Shown here in pieces: positions 6,943-14,061 of a DNA stretch of 14,132 nucleotides. The position numbers and the translations under genes were made by a program. The notes beneath the pieces were generated by a model. The model had not been told where the DNA came from. It did not search any database and worked only from the letters and a program-made list of their open reading frames with translations. This DNA is from Lentisphaeria bacterium (GTDB lineage: Bacteria; Verrucomicrobiota; Lentisphaeria; Victivallales; Victivallaceae), in contig CAAGDG010000130.1 in assembly GCA_900768515.1 (NCBI GenBank), forward strand, positions 1-14,132, in the 5' to 3' direction. Positions within the stretch are counted from its first letter, which is position 1. The number at the start of each line of letters is the position of its first letter.

Positions 6943-8358
6943 TCAGCGCTGCCGGAGCAACACCGCTCCGCCGGCGGGGATTTCCAGCTCCACCCCCGGA
7001 TCGACCGGGACTTCCGCCATCGGCGCGGCACGTCCCTCCCGAATCGACCGGTTCGCCCGGTACCACTCCTCCGAAAGCACCGACTGGAGTGCGGACACCT
7101 CCCATCCGGCAAGCGAAACCGGCACCGGACGGTCGGCGAGATTGTAGATCACCGCCGCACGCTTCCCCTCCGGAGAGACCGTGGCAACAACCCCGATTGC
7201 CGGATGCCCGCTCCGGGCCTCCACCCGCTGCCGGGCCAGTCCGCCGGTGAAGAAGCGGAAGAGGTGGTAGGCGGGCCGGGTCTCGGTCAGATTGTAGTCG
7301 TAGAGTCCGAAATAGCGGTTGCGCAGACAGAAATAGTAGCAGCGGTCGACACCACGCTTCTGCAGCCCATCCCAGACCGCGGCGAGCCACCGCACCGAAT
7401 GCCAGCCGGTATTGTTGCTCTGCGATCGTTCGCCGCCGGCGCCGATGTAACGCCAGTCCAGGTTGAACTCCGAGAGGAAGCGCGGCGTTCCGGGCCAAGT
7501 TTCGGCCACCAGATCGGCGGTTTTCAGGATTGTTGCGGGATGGGTCGAGTAGACATGCCAGTCGATCGCATCATACGGAATGTTCTCCTGGCGCAGCATC
7601 CGGAGCGAACCGCCGAAATCAAGCTTCGAACCGTCCGGCTGGGTCCAGTAGGCATAACCGGTGGCGGGACCGGCGATCCGGATTCCCGGCGCCGCTGCCA
7701 GCAGTTTCGGCCGGGCATCGCGGAACAGCGCAAGATAATCGGCAAAGGGATAGCGCACATTTTCCGGTTCATTGTCCACCGTCACGTAGCGGAGACCGCA
7801 CTCCAGCCGGTTCAGATGTCCGGCCACCTCGGCCATGTAATCGGCCAGTTCCGGCAGATCGGCGGAGAGCGGACGGCTCTTGCCGGTGGCTCCGGAAGTG
7901 TTGAGCCAGCGCGGCGCACCGAAGCCGATGGCGACATACGGTTCCGCACCGAACGCATGGATGGCCCGAACCAGATCGTCCACCGAATCCCAGTTGAATT
8001 TGCCGCGTTCCGGGGAAAGTTCAACCTCGTACTTTTTCCCCGGCGCCCAGAAAACCCGGTTGTTGGTCATGATCCGGATCGAATCCGGACGGAGTTCCCG
8101 AACCAGTTCCGGACAGCGGAACGCCTCCGCCGCCGGCAGCGGATGGCAGTTGATCCCGTAGAAACGCTCTCCGATCCGCACCGTCTTCCGCCCGAAGTCA
8201 AAGGTGACCGGAACCGTTCCTTCCGGAGGCCGGACGGCGATGGCGCCATCCTGTTCCGGATCAAACCAGGCGAGCCACTCCTCGGATGGATTCGCGGCAC
8301 CCCCGACGACGCACCCCAGCAGCGCGCCGACAATGGCGACGACACCGGAGAATCTCAT
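6943..8358 (-). CDS. Exported (beta/alpha)8-barrel glycoside hydrolase, GH39-like
   Basis: The 471-residue product begins with a hydrophobic export signal (MRFSGVVAIVGALLGCVVGG). LLGC may be a lipobox with Cys16 lipidated, or the signal may be cut near Ala-Ala22. Residues about 60-370 form a clan GH-A type barrel: VDNEPEN places the acid/base Glu197 at the end of strand 4, DWHVYS (266-271) is a typical strand-6 motif, and LSEFN places the nucleophile Glu297 on strand 7, about 100 residues after the first, as expected for a retaining glycosidase. Residues about 375-471 look like the C-terminal beta-sandwich common in GH39. The substrate cannot be read from sequence; GH39 members act on xylosides, iduronides and other glycosides. 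AAGGAG 6-7 bases before the ATG gives a firm start. It is a separate unit on the minus strand, between tRNA-Leu and the purF-speE unit. Confidence 0.88.
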   Translation of the reverse strand: MRFSGVVAIVGALLGCVVGGAANPSEEWLAWFDPEQDGAIAVRPPEGTVPVTFDFGRKTVRIGERFYGINCHPLPAAEAFRCPELVRELRPDSIRIMTNNRVFWAPGKKYEVELSPERGKFNWDSVDDLVRAIHAFGAEPYVAIGFGAPRWLNTSGATGKSRPLSADLPELADYMAEVAGHLNRLECGLRYVTVDNEPENVRYPFADYLALFRDARPKLLAAAPGIRIAGPATGYAYWTQPDGSKLDFGGSLRMLRQENIPYDAIDWHVYSTHPATILKTADLVAETWPGTPRFLSEFNLDWRYIGAGGERSQSNNTGWHSVRWLAAVWDGLQKRGVDRCYYFCLRNRYFGLYDYNLTETRPAYHLFRFFTGGLARQRVEARSGHPAIGVVATVSPEGKRAAVIYNLADRPVPVSLAGWEVSALQSVLSEEWYRANRSIREGRAAPMAEVPVDPGVELEIPAGGAVLLRQR

Positions 8359-8456
8359 GGCACTCTCCTTTCCGGCGCAGCTGAATGATGCCCCAATCTC
8401 ACCTTGACGACATTCTCCCCGCTAAACAGGAATCGCCCGACTCACCAACCGGAAGA

Positions 8457-8462
8457 ATTATA
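8457..8462 (-). promoter_or_regulatory. Candidate -10 box for the GH39-like gene
   Basis: A perfect TATAAT on the minus strand lies about 100 bases before the GH39-like start codon. The only -35 candidate is poor (TTTTGA, 16 bases upstream) and falls in the loop of the tRNA terminator hairpin, so this could be chance overlap with the T-rich terminator tail. Confidence 0.3.
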
Positions 8463-8466
8463 CAAG

Positions 8467-8496
8467 AACCCGTCCGCGTCAAAACGCGGGCGGGTT
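8467..8496 (-). terminator. Likely terminator of tRNA-Leu
   Basis: AACCCGCCCGCG pairs with CGCGGACGGGTT over 12 bp with a single C-A mismatch, around the loop TTTTGA. On the minus strand it is followed by CTTGTATAATTC, T-rich but not a clean U-run. It starts 14 bases after the tRNA 3' end, which fits termination of the tRNA transcript. Confidence 0.65.
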
Positions 8497-8510
8497 ACCA
8501 TCTCAGAAAC

Positions 8511-8594
8511 TGGTACCGGAGACGGGACTTGAACCCGTATGGTGTTAACCGCTTGATTTTGAGTCAAGTGCGTCTGCCATTCCGCCACTCCGGC
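8511..8594 (-). tRNA. tRNA-Leu, anticodon CAA
   Basis: On the minus strand the 84-base gene starts GCCGGAG and ends CTCCGGT-A-CCA, so the acceptor stem pairs fully (first pair G-U) and the CCA end is encoded. The anticodon stem CTTGA/TCAAG encloses the loop CTCAAAA, giving anticodon CAA, which reads UUG. A long variable arm (after TCAAG) and a GGTTCAAGTCC T-arm agree with a class II leucine tRNA. Confidence 0.97.
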
Positions 8595-8678
8595 ACATTC
8601 CGCTCCCCGGGGTCGAGCAGATCCGGACAACGGAGTCCGTAATCCACCTCTTCGGAAATCCCGGCAGGGAATCGGTAT

Positions 8679-8707
8679 AAAATATATCGTTCGAGGGATA
8701 TTTTCAA
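8679..8707 (-). promoter_or_regulatory. Candidate promoter of tRNA-Leu
   Basis: On the minus strand TTGAAA (8707-8702) is followed after 17 bases by TATTTT (8684-8679); an overlapping TATATT has 15-base spacing. The AT-rich patch contrasts with its surroundings. It lies after the ribosomal operon terminators and about 85 bases before the tRNA, so the tRNA seems to be transcribed independently. Confidence 0.5.
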
Positions 8708-8717
8708 GCGGCGGGAG

Positions 8718-8740
8718 AAAAAAAACGGTCCGAATCCGTT
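8718..8740 (-). terminator. Second, weaker terminator after rpsS
   Basis: On the minus strand AACGG and CCGTT form a 5-bp stem with a 7-base loop, directly followed by six more T residues. It lies about 20 bases beyond the main terminator and probably acts as a back-up stop. Confidence 0.45.
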
Positions 8741-8757
8741 CCCTCCCCCGCAAAAGC

Positions 8758-8788
8758 AAAAACCCGCGCCGCAAATACGCGACGCGGG
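8758..8788 (-). terminator. Rho-independent terminator of the ribosomal protein operon
   Basis: On the minus strand CCCGCGTCGC pairs with GCGGCGCGGG over 10 bp (one U-G) around the loop GTATTT, followed by TTTTTGCTTTT. It begins 19 bases after the rpsS stop, so the operon ends here instead of continuing into rplV. Confidence 0.9.
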
Positions 8789-8807
8789 CCTCTGCCGATT
8801 CCGGTCA

Positions 8808-9074
8808 TTACTTACCGGAAATCACACCGTGATCCTTAAAGGTACGGGTCAGCGCGAACTCGCCAAGCTTGTGACCGACCATGTTTTCCGTCACAAACAC
8901 CGGGATGAAGCTCTTGCCGTTGTGGACATTGAAAGTGTGACCGACGAAATCCGGAATGATCATCGAGCGGCGCGACCAGGTCTTGATCGCAACTTTCTGC
9001 CCCTTATTCATCTTCTCGACCTTGTCGATCAGATACTGATCCACGAAAGGACCCTTTTTAATCGATCTGGGCAT
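8808..9074 (-). CDS. rpsS: Small ribosomal subunit protein uS19
   Basis: The 88-residue protein of the 30S head, which contacts 16S rRNA with S13, is recognised from MPRSIKKGPFVDQYLI, the central KTWSRRSMIIPDFVGHTF and VHNGKSFIPVFVTENMVGHKLGEF split over residues 50-74. The length is close to E. coli S19 (92). Its ATG overlaps the TAA of rplB by one base (TAATG), which suggests translational coupling. It is the last gene of the operon, followed by a terminator; in most bacteria rplV would come next. Confidence 0.98.
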   Translation of the reverse strand: MPRSIKKGPFVDQYLIDKVEKMNKGQKVAIKTWSRRSMIIPDFVGHTFNVHNGKSFIPVFVTENMVGHKLGEFALTRTFKDHGVISGK

Positions 9075-9904
9075 TACTTCTTCCTCCGTTCAACAATGAA
9101 GTTCTTCGAAGTCTTCTTCGGATTGCGGGTGCGCTTGCCCTTCGCCAGCTGGCCCCACGGCGAGACCGGATGACCGCCGCCGGAGGTACGGCCCTCACCA
9201 CCGCCCATCGGGTGATCGACCGGGTTCATCGCAACGCCGCGGACATGCGGCCGGAAACCGAGGTAACGCTTCTTGCCGGCCTTGCCGAGCTTGACGTTCA
9301 TCTGATCAAGGTTGCCGACCTGTCCGATCATGGCACGGCAGTCGAGGTGGATCATCCGAACCTCGCCCGACGGCAGACGGACCTGCGCGTAAACCTCTTC
9401 CTTGCCCCGGAGCACCGCAACCTGACCGGCGGAACGCGCAATCACCGCGCCGCGGCCCGGCGTCATCTCCAGGCAGCAGATATTGACGCCGACCGGGATA
9501 TCCCGGAGCTTCATGCAGTTGCCCGGCTTCAATTCAGCCTTCGACCCATTCATCACCGTATCGCCGACTTTGAGGCCGACCGGAGCGATGATGTAGGACT
9601 TCTCGCCATCCGCGTAGTTGATCAGCGCAATATTGGCGCTGCGGTTCGGATCGTATTCAATCGAAACCACCTTCGCGGGAACGCCTTCCTTGGTGCGCAG
9701 GAAGTCGACCATCCGGTAACGGCGCTTGTTGCCGGCGCCGCGGAACCGAACCGTGATCCGGCCGGAATTGTTACGTCCGCCGGTGGACTTCTTGCCCTGA
9801 ATCAGACTCTTTTCCGGTTTCGTCCTGGTGATGCTGGAAGCATAGTCCATCACCGTCATGTGACGCCGGGAGGGAGTCGTCGGATTAAAATTCTTAACCG
9901 CCAT
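9074..9904 (-). CDS. rplB: Large ribosomal subunit protein uL2
   Basis: The 276-residue primary 23S rRNA-binding protein lies next to the peptidyl transferase centre. Recognisable parts are the N-terminal TPSRRHMTV, KKSTGGRNNSGRITVRFRG, EYDPNRSANIALI and the C-terminal VAMNPVDHPMGGGEGR. The first histidine of the DHP motif, matching E. coli His229, is kept; the second is methionine, which also occurs in other bacteria. A GGGAG site about 10 bases before the ATG supports the start. It follows rplW after 18 bp and overlaps rpsS by one base. Confidence 0.98.
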   Translation of the reverse strand: MAVKNFNPTTPSRRHMTVMDYASSITRTKPEKSLIQGKKSTGGRNNSGRITVRFRGAGNKRRYRMVDFLRTKEGVPAKVVSIEYDPNRSANIALINYADGEKSYIIAPVGLKVGDTVMNGSKAELKPGNCMKLRDIPVGVNICCLEMTPGRGAVIARSAGQVAVLRGKEEVYAQVRLPSGEVRMIHLDCRAMIGQVGNLDQMNVKLGKAGKKRYLGFRPHVRGVAMNPVDHPMGGGEGRTSGGGHPVSPWGQLAKGKRTRNPKKTSKNFIVERRKK

Positions 9905-9922
9905 TTACTTCAATCTCCCCCG

Positions 9923-10204
9923 TTAAATGATCTCGATGGAACCTTCGGACAAGGTGACAACCGCCTTCTTCCAGTCCGGGCGACGGCCCATCTTGGCAGA
10001 ACGGCCGGCGCGCTTGGCCTTGCCCAAACAGTTCATCACATTCACCGACTTGACCTTGACCTTGAACAGCTCTTCCACCGCCCGGCCGATCTCGATCTTC
10101 TCGGCGTCGGTCTTCACCTTGAACACATACTTCGAGGCTCCCGCCTGCGCATTGCTCTTCTCGGTGACCACCGGCGCGATGATAATATCAAAAGCACTTC
10201 TCAT
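9923..10204 (-). CDS. rplW: Large ribosomal subunit protein uL23
   Basis: The 93-residue protein at the exit of the ribosomal peptide tunnel serves as docking site for trigger factor and signal recognition particle. It starts MRSAFDIIIAPVVTEKSN, the usual L23 opening, and contains YVFKVKTDAEKIEIGRAVEELF, shown here in two parts (residues about 27-48), and VKVKSVNVMNCLGK. The start at 10204 is chosen because an AAGGAGG site lies 8-9 bases upstream; a longer frame to 10291 would overlap rplD heavily and adds non-homologous residues. It begins 13 bp after the rplD stop, which lies inside the ribosome-binding site. Confidence 0.97.
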   Translation of the reverse strand: MRSAFDIIIAPVVTEKSNAQAGASKYVFKVKTDAEKIEIGRAVEELFKVKVKSVNVMNCLGKAKRAGRSAKMGRRPDWKKAVVTLSEGSIEII

Positions 10205-10217
10205 TCTGAGCCCCTCC

Positions 10218-10853
10218 TTACGCCAGACGTTCGATGAACGCATCCAGCGCATCCTTCGTGAAAAGGAGCTTGCTGTAGCGCAAGAGTTCATACACGTTGA
10301 CCGTGTCCGATTTGCGAAGCACCAGATTCGGCAGGTTGCCGGTCGCGCAAATCACCGCGGCCTGGTCGTCCAGGCTCGGCAGCGAGAGCAGCACGGTCTC
10401 ATCCTGCACCTTGAGGTTCTTCAGAATCGCAACGGCATTCTTCGTCTTGTGGTCCGGAAGCTCGAACTTGTCAAGAACCACCACGCCGCCTTCCACAATC
10501 CGCTCCGACAGCGCACGCTTCAGCGCCAGCTGCAGAACCTTCTTGTTGACCTTCTTCGCAAACGAGCGCGGACGCGGTCCGAAAATCGTGCCGCCGCCGA
10601 CCCAGACCGGACTCCGGGAGGAACCCGCGCGGGCCCGACCCATTCCCTTCTGACGGAACGGCTTGCTGCCGCCTCCGGACACTTCTCCACGGGTCTTGGT
10701 GCAGGCAGTGCCAGCACGCAGCCCGGCCAGGTAAGCGACCACGGTGTCGTGCACCGCCTGCTCGCCCTTCTCCAGCTCGATCACACCCTCGGGAATCGTG
10801 TACTCACCGACCCGGGCGCCCTTGCAATCGAGGATATCTAAAGTATTCGACAT
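10218..10853 (-). CDS. rplD: Large ribosomal subunit protein uL4
   Basis: The 211-residue protein binds 23S rRNA, lines the peptide tunnel and in E. coli also represses its own operon. The hallmark RNA-binding loop is present: GEVSGGGSKPFRQKGMGRAR followed by AGSSRSPVWVGGGTIFGPRP, then the globular C-terminal half ending in ELLRYSKLLFTKDALDAF. The ATG at 10853 is preferred, with AGGTG 6 bases upstream; a GTG at 10862 would add three residues and is only 3 bases from the rplC stop. The gene sits between rplC and rplW with very short gaps. Confidence 0.97.
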   Translation of the reverse strand: MSNTLDILDCKGARVGEYTIPEGVIELEKGEQAVHDTVVAYLAGLRAGTACTKTRGEVSGGGSKPFRQKGMGRARAGSSRSPVWVGGGTIFGPRPRSFAKKVNKKVLQLALKRALSERIVEGGVVVLDKFELPDHKTKNAVAILKNLKVQDETVLLSLPSLDDQAAVICATGNLPNLVLRKSDTVNVYELLRYSKLLFTKDALDAFIERLA

Positions 10854-10865
10854 CTTGTTCACCTA

Positions 10866-11522
10866 TTACTTCTTCGCACCCGACTGCTTCTTGATCGCAC
10901 TCCGGATCAACAGAATGCCGCCGTTCGCTCCCGGGACCGCGCCCTTGAGCAGCAGCACGTTGTCATCCGCCATCACCCGGACGATCTGCAGATTCTGAAT
11001 CGTCCGCGAAGCGTTGCCCATGTGACCCGGCATGCGCTTGCCCTTGATTACGTTTCCGGGCCATTCGCAGCACCCGATCGAACCGGTCCGCCGGGTCCAG
11101 ACGCCGCCGTGGCTGGCACGACCGCCGCCGAAACGATAGCGGCGAACCACACCCTGGAATCCACGACCCTTGGTGGTTCCGATCACATCCAGATACTCGT
11201 TCGCTTCGAAGGTGTCAGCCTTCAAAGTCGTTCCCGGGGCGGGAGCCTCGTCTCCGCCGGCGAGACGGATCTCGCGCAGCACCGACGGCAGCTTCTCACC
11301 GGAGACCCCGGCTTTCGCCAGGTGACCGATGCGCGCCTTGGTCACGTTCTTTGCCTTGCGCTCACCGAAACCCAGCTGAACCGCCGAGTACCCGTCGCGC
11401 TCGACCGTCTTGACCGCGGTCACAACGCAGGGACCAGCCTGAATCACCGTCACCGGGATCAGCACACCCTTCTCGTCGTAGACCTGAGTCATTCCGACCT
11501 TTTTACCGATTAAACCCTTCAT
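10866..11522 (-). CDS. rplC: Large ribosomal subunit protein uL3
   Basis: The 218-residue protein binds near the 3' end of 23S rRNA and reaches toward the peptidyl transferase centre. It begins MKGLIGKKVGMTQVYDEKG and carries GTTKGRGFQGVVRRYRFGGG, ASHGGVWTRRTGSIGCC and GKRMPGHMGNASRTIQNLQI, all typical of L3. AAGGAG 5 bases before the ATG at 11522 sets the start; an upstream in-frame GTG at 11537 lies before this site. It is separated from rpsJ by 77 bp of sequence with two hairpins, a wider gap than elsewhere in the operon. Confidence 0.97.
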   Translation of the reverse strand: MKGLIGKKVGMTQVYDEKGVLIPVTVIQAGPCVVTAVKTVERDGYSAVQLGFGERKAKNVTKARIGHLAKAGVSGEKLPSVLREIRLAGGDEAPAPGTTLKADTFEANEYLDVIGTTKGRGFQGVVRRYRFGGGRASHGGVWTRRTGSIGCCEWPGNVIKGKRMPGHMGNASRTIQNLQIVRVMADDNVLLLKGAVPGANGGILLIRSAIKKQSGAKK

Positions 11523-11527
11523 CTTTT

Positions 11528-11533
11528 CTCCTT
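11528..11533 (-). promoter_or_regulatory. Ribosome-binding site that sets the rplC start
   Basis: AAGGAG lies 5 bases before the ATG at 11522 and excludes the in-frame GTG at 11537 as the main start. Confidence 0.7.
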
Positions 11534-11548
11534 TCACGAGAAATGTTC

Positions 11549-11609
11549 GATACTTGCCCCCAATCGGTCGGGGACCTTGGTATCTATGGGATCAGACCTT
11601 CAGATCCCA
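11549..11609 (-). other. Two consecutive hairpins between rpsJ and rplC
   Basis: On the minus strand TGGGATC and GATCCCA (11609-11587) form a perfect 7-bp stem whose 9-base loop contains the rpsJ stop codon. Directly after it, GATAC and GTATC (11584-11549) enclose an inner CCCC/GGGG stem. Neither has a T-run. They may regulate or process the messenger between rpsJ and rplC. Confidence 0.45.
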
Positions 11610-11923
11610 ATCTTGATCGCAATATCCACGCCGGCGGGCAGGTTGAGCTTTTTAAGCTCGTCCACCGTCTTCGCCGTCGGGTTGACAATGTCCATCATCC
11701 GCTTGTGCGTGCGGATCTCAAACTGCTCCATCGACTTCTTGTCGACGTGGGGAGAACGGTTGACCGTCCACCGCTCAATCCGGGTCGGCAACGGAATCGG
11801 GCCGGCTACCATCGAACCGGTACGCTTCGCAGTTTCCAGAATCTCATTGACCGACTGGTCCAGAATCCGATGCTCATAGGCCTGCAGCCGGATCCGGATA
11901 CGCTGGGTTTTTCCCGTAGCCAT
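11600..11923 (-). CDS. rpsJ: Small ribosomal subunit protein uS10
   Basis: The 107-residue 30S protein, also the NusE partner of NusB in antitermination, is recognised from IRIRLQAYEHRILDQSV, TGSMVAGPIPLPTRIERWTV, SPHVDKKSMEQFEIRTHKR and LPAGVDIAIKI. The length is close to E. coli S10 (103). The ATG lies 3 bases after the fusA stop; the GGAG-like site inside the end of fusA is about 12 bases upstream, which suggests coupling to fusA translation. No tuf gene lies between fusA and rpsJ. Confidence 0.97.
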   Translation of the reverse strand: MATGKTQRIRIRLQAYEHRILDQSVNEILETAKRTGSMVAGPIPLPTRIERWTVNRSPHVDKKSMEQFEIRTHKRMMDIVNPTAKTVDELKKLNLPAGVDIAIKIGI

Positions 11924-11926
11924 AGC

Positions 11927-14041
11927 TTATTTCTTCTCCACAATTTTATCTTGGATTTGTTTCGGAACTCGCTCGAAGTGCGCCGGCTCCATCGAATAGG
12001 TGGCGCGGCCGCGGGAGAGCGAACGGATCGCGGTCGCGTAACCGAACAGCTCCGCAAGCGGAACATTCGCGTGAACCCGGGTGGTCCCGCCGCTGCTGGC
12101 GTTGATCTCCACGATCGTGCCCCGGCGGCTGGTGATGTCGCCGATCAGATCGCCCATATTCTCATCCGGGGTCGTCAGCTCGACCTTCATGATCGGCTCA
12201 AGCAGCATGATGCCAGCCTTCTTCGCCGCATCCTTGAACGCCATCGAACCGGCAACTTTGAACGCCATTTCCGAAGAGTCGACCGGGTGATAGGATCCGT
12301 CGATCAGCTCGACCTTGAAGTCGATCACCGGATAGCCGGCCGCGACGCCGGAGGCCGCAGCCTCGCGAATCCCCTGCTCAATCGGCTTGATGAACTCCTT
12401 CGGAATGTTGCCGCCGACCACCTTGTTCTCGAAGATGATGCCGGAACCGCGCTCGCCGGGAATCAGATTGATGATACAGTGACCGTACTGGCCGCGGCCG
12501 CCGGTCTGACGCACGAATTTCATATTCGAATCAGCCGGTCCGCAGAGCGCTTCGCGGTACGCCACCTGCGGCGCGCCGGTGTTCGCCTCAACCTTGAACT
12601 CCCGGACCAGACGGTCCAGAATGATCTCAAGGTGCAGCTCACCCATACCGGAGATGATGGTCTGTCCGGTTTCTTCATCGCTGTGGATCCGGAAGGTCGG
12701 GTCCTCTTCGGAGAGCGCGATCAACCCCTTCGACAGCTTGTCGCGGTCCCCCGAGGATTTCGGCTCGACCGCGATCGAGATCACCGGTTCGGGGAAACTC
12801 ATCGACTCCAGGACGATCGGCTGCTCTTCCAGGCAGATCGTATCACCGGTGGTCACATTCTTGAGACCGACCGCTGCGGCGATGTCGCCCGAGAAGATCT
12901 CCTCGTGCTCTTCACGCTGGTTCGCGTGCATCTGCAGCAGCCGCCCGAGACGCTCCCGCTTCCCGGTGCGAGGATTGAGCACGCTCATGCCCTGCGAAGC
13001 AACGCCGGAATAGACACGGAAGTAATACAATTTTCCGACGAACGGGTCGGTCATGATCTTGAAGATCAGCGCGGAGAACGGCTGCAGGTCGCCGACATGC
13101 CGCGTCAGCGGCGCCCCGGTGGCCGGATCGGTTCCGGCAATATCCCAGATGTCGACCGGGCTGGGCAGATAGTCGACCACAATGTCCAGCAACGGCTGCA
13201 CGCCGCGGTTCTTGAACGCGGTCGCACAGGCCACCGGCACGATCTTCGCCGCCAGCGTCGCACGGCGCAGCGCCGCCTTGATCTGGTCGTGCGAGGGCTG
13301 CTCATCCGCGAGAAAGAGCTCCATGATCTCGTCATCGACCTCGGCCAGGCATTCCACCATGTGCTTGTAATATTCAGCCTGCTTGGACTGCAGTTCGGCG
13401 GGGACGGCCTCTTCAATCATTTTGATGCCGTTGGTGGCATCGTCGAAGTAGATCGCCTTGTTCTCAAGCACGTCGATCACACCCTTGAAATCGGCTTCAC
13501 GACCGATCGGCAGCATCAGCGGAACCGGAGTCGCGCCGAGCTTGGTGTGAATCTCTTCAACCACGCCGTAATAATCCGCCCCTGTCCGGTCCATCTTGTT
13601 GACCAGCGCGACAATCGGCACGTGATACTTCTGCGCCTGGCGCCAGACCGTTTCGCTCTGGGGCTGCACTTTTCCGACCGAACAGAACACCGCCACGGCA
13701 CCGTCAAGCACCCGGAGAGAACGCTCCACTTCCGCAGTGAAGTCCACGTGTCCGGGAGTGTCGATGATATTGATCCGGTGTTTTCTCCAGTAGCAGGTGG
13801 TCGCGGCGCTGGTGATGGTGATGCCGCGTTCCCGTTCCTGCTCCATCCAGTCCATGGTGGCGGTTCCCTCGTGGGTATCGCCGATCTTGTAATTCACCCC
13901 GCAATAGAAAAGGATACGCTCGGTAAGCGTGGTTTTGCCGGCATCGATGTGGGCCATGATGCCGATGTTGCGATAATCCTTCAACGCAACTTTGCGGTGG
14001 GGAGACTCATGATACTGCGTTTTGTCCTGTTCGGTACTCAT
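11927..14041 (-). CDS. fusA: Translation elongation factor G
   Basis: The 704-residue GTPase drives translocation of tRNA and mRNA on the ribosome. GTPase motifs are complete: AHIDAGKT (30-37), RGITITSAA (72-80), DTPGH (94-98) and NKMD (148-151). The later domains are present too, with GVLNPRTGKRERLGR-like domain II text, SGMGELHLEIILDRL and the domain IV-V segment DVELTTPDENMGDLIGD-like near the C terminus. The N terminus is about 13 residues longer before YRNIGIMAH than in E. coli. Only a weak GGGA precedes the ATG, which lies 20 bp after the rpsG stop, so translation is probably coupled. Length and motifs indicate the canonical factor, not a ribosome-protection protein. Confidence 0.97.
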   Translation of the reverse strand: MSTEQDKTQYHESPHRKVALKDYRNIGIMAHIDAGKTTLTERILFYCGVNYKIGDTHEGTATMDWMEQERERGITITSAATTCYWRKHRINIIDTPGHVDFTAEVERSLRVLDGAVAVFCSVGKVQPQSETVWRQAQKYHVPIVALVNKMDRTGADYYGVVEEIHTKLGATPVPLMLPIGREADFKGVIDVLENKAIYFDDATNGIKMIEEAVPAELQSKQAEYYKHMVECLAEVDDEIMELFLADEQPSHDQIKAALRRATLAAKIVPVACATAFKNRGVQPLLDIVVDYLPSPVDIWDIAGTDPATGAPLTRHVGDLQPFSALIFKIMTDPFVGKLYYFRVYSGVASQGMSVLNPRTGKRERLGRLLQMHANQREEHEEIFSGDIAAAVGLKNVTTGDTICLEEQPIVLESMSFPEPVISIAVEPKSSGDRDKLSKGLIALSEEDPTFRIHSDEETGQTIISGMGELHLEIILDRLVREFKVEANTGAPQVAYREALCGPADSNMKFVRQTGGRGQYGHCIINLIPGERGSGIIFENKVVGGNIPKEFIKPIEQGIREAAASGVAAGYPVIDFKVELIDGSYHPVDSSEMAFKVAGSMAFKDAAKKAGIMLLEPIMKVELTTPDENMGDLIGDITSRRGTIVEINASSGGTTRVHANVPLAELFGYATAIRSLSRGRATYSMEPAHFERVPKQIQDKIVEKK

Positions 14042-14061
14042 AATCGTGCTTGTCCCGGCGA

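Noticed and set aside
6871..8388. A 505-codon open frame on the plus strand opposite the GH39-like gene
   Set aside because: The minus-strand frame has a signal peptide, glycosidase motifs and a strong ribosome-binding site; the plus frame has none of these.
9074..9904. Methionine in place of the second histidine of the uL2 DHPH motif
   Set aside because: I remember DHPMGGGEG from uL2 of several other bacterial groups, and the functionally discussed first histidine is kept.
9170..10237. A 355-codon plus-strand frame opposite rplB and rplW
   Set aside because: It is antisense to conserved ribosomal genes; a mirror effect of codon bias.
11927..14041. Could the GTPase be a tetracycline-resistance ribosome-protection protein or an EF-G paralogue
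   Set aside because: The length (704), the str-operon position and the EF-G-specific start and C-terminal motifs fit canonical EF-G.
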